Of a stretch of DNA of 10,030 nt, positions 6,631-10,030 are shown one piece after another. The stretch is from CAJXOW01 sp964421495 (GTDB lineage Bacteria > Bacteroidota > Rhodothermia > Balneolales > Balneolaceae). The stretch is from assembly GCA_964421495.1 (NCBI GenBank), contig CAYQXO010000101.1, positions 1-10,030 on the forward strand, written 5' to 3'. Numbering within the stretch: the first letter of the stretch is position 1; every line of letters starts with the position of its first letter. A program made the position numbers and the translations under genes. The notes beneath the pieces are model-generated. The model searched no databases. It saw nothing but the letters and a program-made list of their open reading frames with translations, and was not told where the DNA came from.

Positions 6631-7901
6631 AAATGGCGAATGTCCCACTATTTACAATACTATTATTAATCGGGCTTCCACTTTGCGTGTATGCTCAGCA
6701 GTGGCATTCGCGTATCTCGGTTGAATCAAGGGGCGGCTTTTCCAGTAATAGTTACTTGAATGAGTATTTATCGGAATGGGAACCTTCTTTGTCAGCTCCC
6801 TATTGGATGGTGGCACCTCGCGTCCAGTTCAGCCGGTATTTCGGACAGAATGAATTTAAAGCGAGCGGAGGCTTGTATTTTCAGCCTTATCTGGCATCCG
6901 GTTATTCAAACTGGCGCGGAGGATACGGTCAGCTGGATTTTAATCGGCGCTGGACTCGTTCCCTGTTTACGGGGATAAAATCCGGGTTTAGTCAGTATCA
7001 TTATTCATATGCACGGAGTATGATTTGGTTTGAACCATACATACGGTGGAATTTGAAGGATAATATGGAGGGGCGACTTCAGTGGAACTCCTCGTACCGC
7101 GACTATCAGAACCTGCAAACTGATACGTCCTCCAATCATTATAATCGTGCCTCACTTCATTATCAGTGGTGGCCGTCCTACAAGTGGCGATTACGAGCCG
7201 GGGTATATGGTAACATAGACCAGTTTAACGGCGGTAAAGAAGCCTTCAGCGGTTACGTGGGATCGGCATACTGGCTGCGAAATGATTTGAATGTACAGTT
7301 GAGAGCAGGATTTGAACGATATGGATTTCAATCTACTTCCAAGCGGAGCGTAGGTCCGCGTTGCGATGTATTGAAAGGCTGTAGTACGAACAATCTCGTG
7401 TCGATTTCCAACCGCGACAGGATATATCGGATCAAGCTCAGTGGATCATATTCACTGAATGCACGTTGGACGTTCAGTATTTCGAGCGCCCTGATGCAAT
7501 GGGAGAACAATCGCAGCGGGACTGTGGATCATGCGATCGATCGATCGCTTTCAGCAGGTGTGACATATTCTTTGGTCCCCGATTGGGGAGGAAGGGAAAA
7601 AGTGCAGGTCCCGTCAATTGAACAGAAACGGGAAGAGGAAACCCTTTTTAAAATCACATATAAGGGAGAAGGCAAACTGTATTTGACGGGTGATTTTAAT
7701 GACTGGAATCGACCCGGTATTCCATTGATCAAGGGGCCTAATCACTTGTATCGCACGACATTGCAACTGGAAAAGGGATTGTATGAATACAAAATTCTGG
7801 TAGTAAAAGGCGGAGAAACGGAGTGGCTGGAACTCGATGATGCCACTATGATGGTAGAGGATGGTTTTGGTGGACTGAACGGACGAATGATCATTGAATA
7901 A
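6627..7901 (+). CDS. Outer-membrane beta-barrel with C-terminal CBM48-like domain
   Basis: The product has 424 residues. A signal peptide covers 1-23 (hydrophobic LFTILLLIGLPLCVYA, cleavage before QQW). Residues 28-320 show short amphipathic strands very rich in Tyr/Trp/Arg, such as ASGGLYFQPYLASGY, GRLQWNSSYRDY, ASLHYQWW and WRLRAGVYGN. This is typical of an outer-membrane barrel of perhaps 12-16 strands. Cys246 and Cys252 lie close together in a likely loop. After a linker (321-339), residues 341-424 form an early-set/CBM48-like domain: LYLTGDFNDW (Trp360), GLYEYKILV (Lys389), EWLELDD (Trp400) and the DGFGG ending. All three AMPK-beta-type ligand positions appear present. The start overlaps the previous stop as ATGA; a second ATG two codons later (6633) is possible. 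If the barrel ends in the periplasm, as is usual, the CBM48-like domain lies there too, facing the similar domain of the upstream protein. Confidence 0.83.
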   Translation: MKMANVPLFTILLLIGLPLCVYAQQWHSRISVESRGGFSSNSYLNEYLSEWEPSLSAPYWMVAPRVQFSRYFGQNEFKASGGLYFQPYLASGYSNWRGGYGQLDFNRRWTRSLFTGIKSGFSQYHYSYARSMIWFEPYIRWNLKDNMEGRLQWNSSYRDYQNLQTDTSSNHYNRASLHYQWWPSYKWRLRAGVYGNIDQFNGGKEAFSGYVGSAYWLRNDLNVQLRAGFERYGFQSTSKRSVGPRCDVLKGCSTNNLVSISNRDRIYRIKLSGSYSLNARWTFSISSALMQWENNRSGTVDHAIDRSLSAGVTYSLVPDWGGREKVQVPSIEQKREEETLFKITYKGEGKLYLTGDFNDWNRPGIPLIKGPNHLYRTTLQLEKGLYEYKILVVKGGETEWLELDDATMMVEDGFGGLNGRMIIE

Positions 7902-7902
7902 A

Positions 7903-7908
7903 AAGGAG
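7903..7908 (+). promoter_or_regulatory. Ribosome binding site choosing the start at 7916
   Basis: AAGGAG lies 7 bases before the ATG at 7916 and 13 before a second in-frame ATG at 7922, so it favours the first. It gives the fourth operon gene its own strong initiation site, unlike the coupled genes before it. Confidence 0.75.
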
Positions 7909-7915
7909 TTCTATT

Positions 7916-8839
7916 ATGAGAATGGCCAATATACAAAAAATAGGGTGCTTGTTATTAACGTTTCTGATGGTGTATGGAGCCGCGAGTGAACTGCGGGGCG
8001 ATGCCTCCGCTATAATAGTATCCGATCTCGAGCAGGTGGTGGAGCGAGCTGAGCAAGCAGGTCTGTCAATCCAGCAAATTGAAAAATTGATACAGCGAGC
8101 CCGTCAAGAAGGTTTGGAGGATGAGCAGATAACCAATTTGATATTACCGGCCGCCGAACTTGCCGAACAGAATCTGCCGGGAACCCTGGTTTTGAAGAAA
8201 GCATTCGAGGGACTTGCCAAAGATGTGCCCGCTAACCGTATAGAACCTGTCATAATCGATTTGAAAAGCCGTATTCAAAAGGCGAAGGATGTGGTGGAAC
8301 CGTGGATGGAGGATAAAGAGGACAGTGAAAAAAGCTTTATTACCGAGAATGGACAAAAACGATCCTTCCGATATTTGATGATTGAAGCAACCGCCCAAGC
8401 TCTGTCTGGATCGGTTCCTGCCGAACGCATAACTGCCTTTCTGGATTATGTTGACAATAATGTCAGCAACAATAGACGCCATTCTAGAAGTTTGACGGCT
8501 GCAGTACATGTTTTGTCAGACTTGATTACGTCCGAGGAACACCCGGAATTGAGTAATCAAATGCTTGTCAATGCCGTTAATGCCGGGTTTTCGGCTTCGG
8601 AATTGCACCAATTGCCCCAGGCCCTCAAGTTGGCTCATGAAAACAGCCGACTGCCGGCAAAAGCCGTTGCAAATGGATTTACCCGGCAAGTCAATGACGG
8701 GCTGTCGGCAACCCGTATCATTCAGAATTTACAGATTGGGACTGTCGAAGGTGGCGATATGCCTCCCCGTATGGATCAACCTGTAGGACCGGATCAAACC
8801 GAGGCCGCCGATAAGCATAAGAAAAACGGGCAAAAATAG
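7916..8839 (+). CDS. Exported alpha-helical repeat protein of unknown function
   Basis: The product has 307 residues and I do not recognise a family. Residues 1 to about 24 are a signal peptide (CLLLTFLMVYGAAS). The cysteine precedes the hydrophobic core, so it is not a lipobox. The rest is almost entirely helical. A turn-plus-helix motif like GLSxxxIxxLI recurs about seven times: AGLSIQQIEKLI (49), EGLEDEQITNLI (65), DVPANRIEPVI (103), SVPAERITAFL (166), AGFSASELHQL (223), SRLPAKAVANGF (244) and DGLSATRIIQNL (261). The C-terminus is polar and lysine-rich. This suggests an alpha-solenoid or bundle acting in the periplasm as a binding or scaffold protein. It begins 14 bases after the barrel gene, so it belongs to the sigma operon. 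Its first residues (MRMAN) resemble those of the barrel protein (MKMAN). No terminator was seen after it. Confidence 0.8.
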   Translation: MRMANIQKIGCLLLTFLMVYGAASELRGDASAIIVSDLEQVVERAEQAGLSIQQIEKLIQRARQEGLEDEQITNLILPAAELAEQNLPGTLVLKKAFEGLAKDVPANRIEPVIIDLKSRIQKAKDVVEPWMEDKEDSEKSFITENGQKRSFRYLMIEATAQALSGSVPAERITAFLDYVDNNVSNNRRHSRSLTAAVHVLSDLITSEEHPELSNQMLVNAVNAGFSASELHQLPQALKLAHENSRLPAKAVANGFTRQVNDGLSATRIIQNLQIGTVEGGDMPPRMDQPVGPDQTEAADKHKKNGQK

Positions 8840-9023
8840 GCATCAGCCGGAGTAAATGAACCCCCTTTAAATCACCGCCATTCCTCCTATATACACATTA
8901 ATATTAAAGAATCTTAATGTTTTTTTGTAACTTATCTTGAACTGACTCGTCTTTAATTACAGCAACGTATGCCAGGCCATGTATTTACGTTGGAAACTAA
9001 ACAAAATCTAAACTACAAGGATT

Positions 9024-10030
9024 ATGACTCATATTAGATACAATGCAGAAGGAATTGAAGTTGTCAAATGGATGAGCGGTTTTTTGACAGCCGTGGTTAT
9101 GCTGTTTATAACCTCTACAGGACTGCAAGCCCAGGATTTTACGGTGAATATTGCGCCGGAGGATACCACCCTGGAGATAGGTCAACAAGTGCAGTTTGAG
9201 GCTTATGCAGTGGATGAAGAAGGAAATGACGTTGATACAACATTCAGTTGGACTACTTCCAACGAGGTTGTTGCTTCGTTAAGTGATACTGGACTGCTTA
9301 CCGCTTCCGCACCGGGTGAAACGGAAGTAACCGCTTCGCTTGGAGATTCTTCGGCGACCGCCGAGGTGGAAGTGGAAGCCGGAGATGACGGTGATGAAAA
9401 TGATCTTCCGGCCATTGTGCTGGAACCGGCCAGTTATAAAGGAACGGTCGGGGATACGGTCGAGTTCAGTGCCTATATCCTGCTCGAAGACAGTACCCGG
9501 AAGGATACGACCTTTACATGGAGTGTAGCCGATACGGCGGTAGGTCACATTGACTCCGCTGGAACCTTTACAGCAGAAGCGGAAGGTGAGACTGAAGTCG
9601 TGGCCGAATCCGATTCGCTTTCTGCCGAGGCTGATGTGGAGATTGAGTTTCACGGCGACCACGATGATGACTATACATTAACGGTCAGCCCGAAGGATAC
9701 GACCGTGGCTGTTGGAAGCGAGACCCAGTTTAGTGCGACCTTTCGAGACACGAGTGGATCGGCGGTCGATACGTCCGTAACGTGGTCCGTTCGCGGTAAT
9801 GATGTCGGGACCGTTGACTCAAACGGACTCTTTTCCGCAACGGACGTTGGTATAGGTCTGGTAGCTGCTCAAGTCGGCGATTTACAGGCTTCGGCGACGG
9901 TCATCGTTCAGGATTCGACTTCCGATACGACCGGTACGCAGACTATTACGATCCTCCAACCGCGTCCCAACCCTATTGCTCCGGTCGACTCCACCGTAAT
10001 CCAAGAGGGAGGTACCTACAAGTTAAGCGG
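9024..10030 (+). CDS. Exported protein with repeated Big_2-type Ig-like domains, 3' end missing
   Basis: The frame is open from the ATG at 9024 to the end of the window (335 codons and two bases), with no stop. AAGG lies just upstream of the start. Residues 1-36 form a long signal peptide (hydrophobic FLTAVVMLFITSTGLQA, cleavage before Q37 or D38); a second Met at 17 (9072) would also begin a signal peptide. Three repeats of about 85-90 residues follow, at about 42-117, 131-207 and 219-295. Each reads VGxxVxFxA, then a central Trp (76, 166, 254), then a DSxGxFTA segment and AxATVxV, as in bacterial Ig-like group 2 domains. Their linkers are acidic (GDDGDEND, HGDHDDD). A fourth segment starts near 310. 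Such proteins are surface or secreted adhesins or scaffolds; a C-terminal sorting domain may follow beyond the window. It begins 184 bases after the sigma operon and may have its own promoter. Confidence 0.88.
   Translation, partial: MTHIRYNAEGIEVVKWMSGFLTAVVMLFITSTGLQAQDFTVNIAPEDTTLEIGQQVQFEAYAVDEEGNDVDTTFSWTTSNEVVASLSDTGLLTASAPGETEVTASLGDSSATAEVEVEAGDDGDENDLPAIVLEPASYKGTVGDTVEFSAYILLEDSTRKDTTFTWSVADTAVGHIDSAGTFTAEAEGETEVVAESDSLSAEADVEIEFHGDHDDDYTLTVSPKDTTVAVGSETQFSATFRDTSGSAVDTSVTWSVRGNDVGTVDSNGLFSATDVGIGLVAAQVGDLQASATVIVQDSTSDTTGTQTITILQPRPNPIAPVDSTVIQEGGTYKLS

Noticed and set aside
8911..8960. Possible promoter upstream of the Ig-like repeat gene (T run ending in G, then TATCTTG)
   Set aside because: Neither the spacing nor the second element fits a known promoter class well.

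Overview
The window suggests a Gram-negative member of the FCB group, most likely Balneolota/Rhodothermota or a close Bacteroidota relative. The main evidence is a type IX secretion C-terminal sorting domain with the NYPNPFNPTTKI motif typical of these lineages. Several outer-membrane or exported proteins, and a possible Bacteroidota-type TAnnTTTG promoter, fit this. The assignment is inferred from protein style, not from a marker gene. I see no rRNA, tRNA or CRISPR array, and no full transposase gene.

Layout. (1) Positions 1-995 hold the 3' part of an outer-membrane beta-barrel gene, followed by a clear terminator. (2) A gene-poor stretch, 996-1466, contains a 173-bp inverted-repeat element, probably a MITE or a deleted insertion sequence. 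It is followed by a small acidic hypothetical gene (1467-1838). (3) On the minus strand, converging with that gene, is a 712-residue secreted Asp-box beta-propeller protein (1911-4049). It has about 14 repeats and a type IX sorting domain. (4) A 167-bp palindrome-rich MITE flanked by CTAG (4304-4478) separates it from a minus-strand GtrA-family membrane protein gene. One CTAG copy supplies the gtrA stop codon. (5) A 420-bp divergent intergenic region follows, with a long interrupted inverted repeat and a TAnnTTTG motif. (6) A tightly packed plus-strand operon runs from 5304 to 8839: ECF sigma factor, membrane anti-sigma-like protein with an extracytoplasmic glycogen-binding-like (CBM48/early-set) domain, outer-membrane barrel with its own C-terminal CBM48-like domain, and an exported alpha-helical repeat protein. 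(7) From 9024 a large exported protein with repeated Big_2-type Ig-like domains runs off the end of the window.

The most interesting unit is the operon at 5304-8839. The first three genes overlap by 8 and 4 bases and the fourth follows after 14 bases, so they are probably made together. The same type of carbohydrate-recognition fold sits on the periplasmic side of the inner-membrane anti-sigma protein and, by inference, on the periplasmic end of the outer-membrane barrel. This resembles the logic of cell-surface signalling (outer-membrane protein to anti-sigma to sigma), but with CBM48-like domains where FecA/FecR use other modules. The regulatory reading is a hypothesis; the domain layout and gene overlaps are visible in the sequence.
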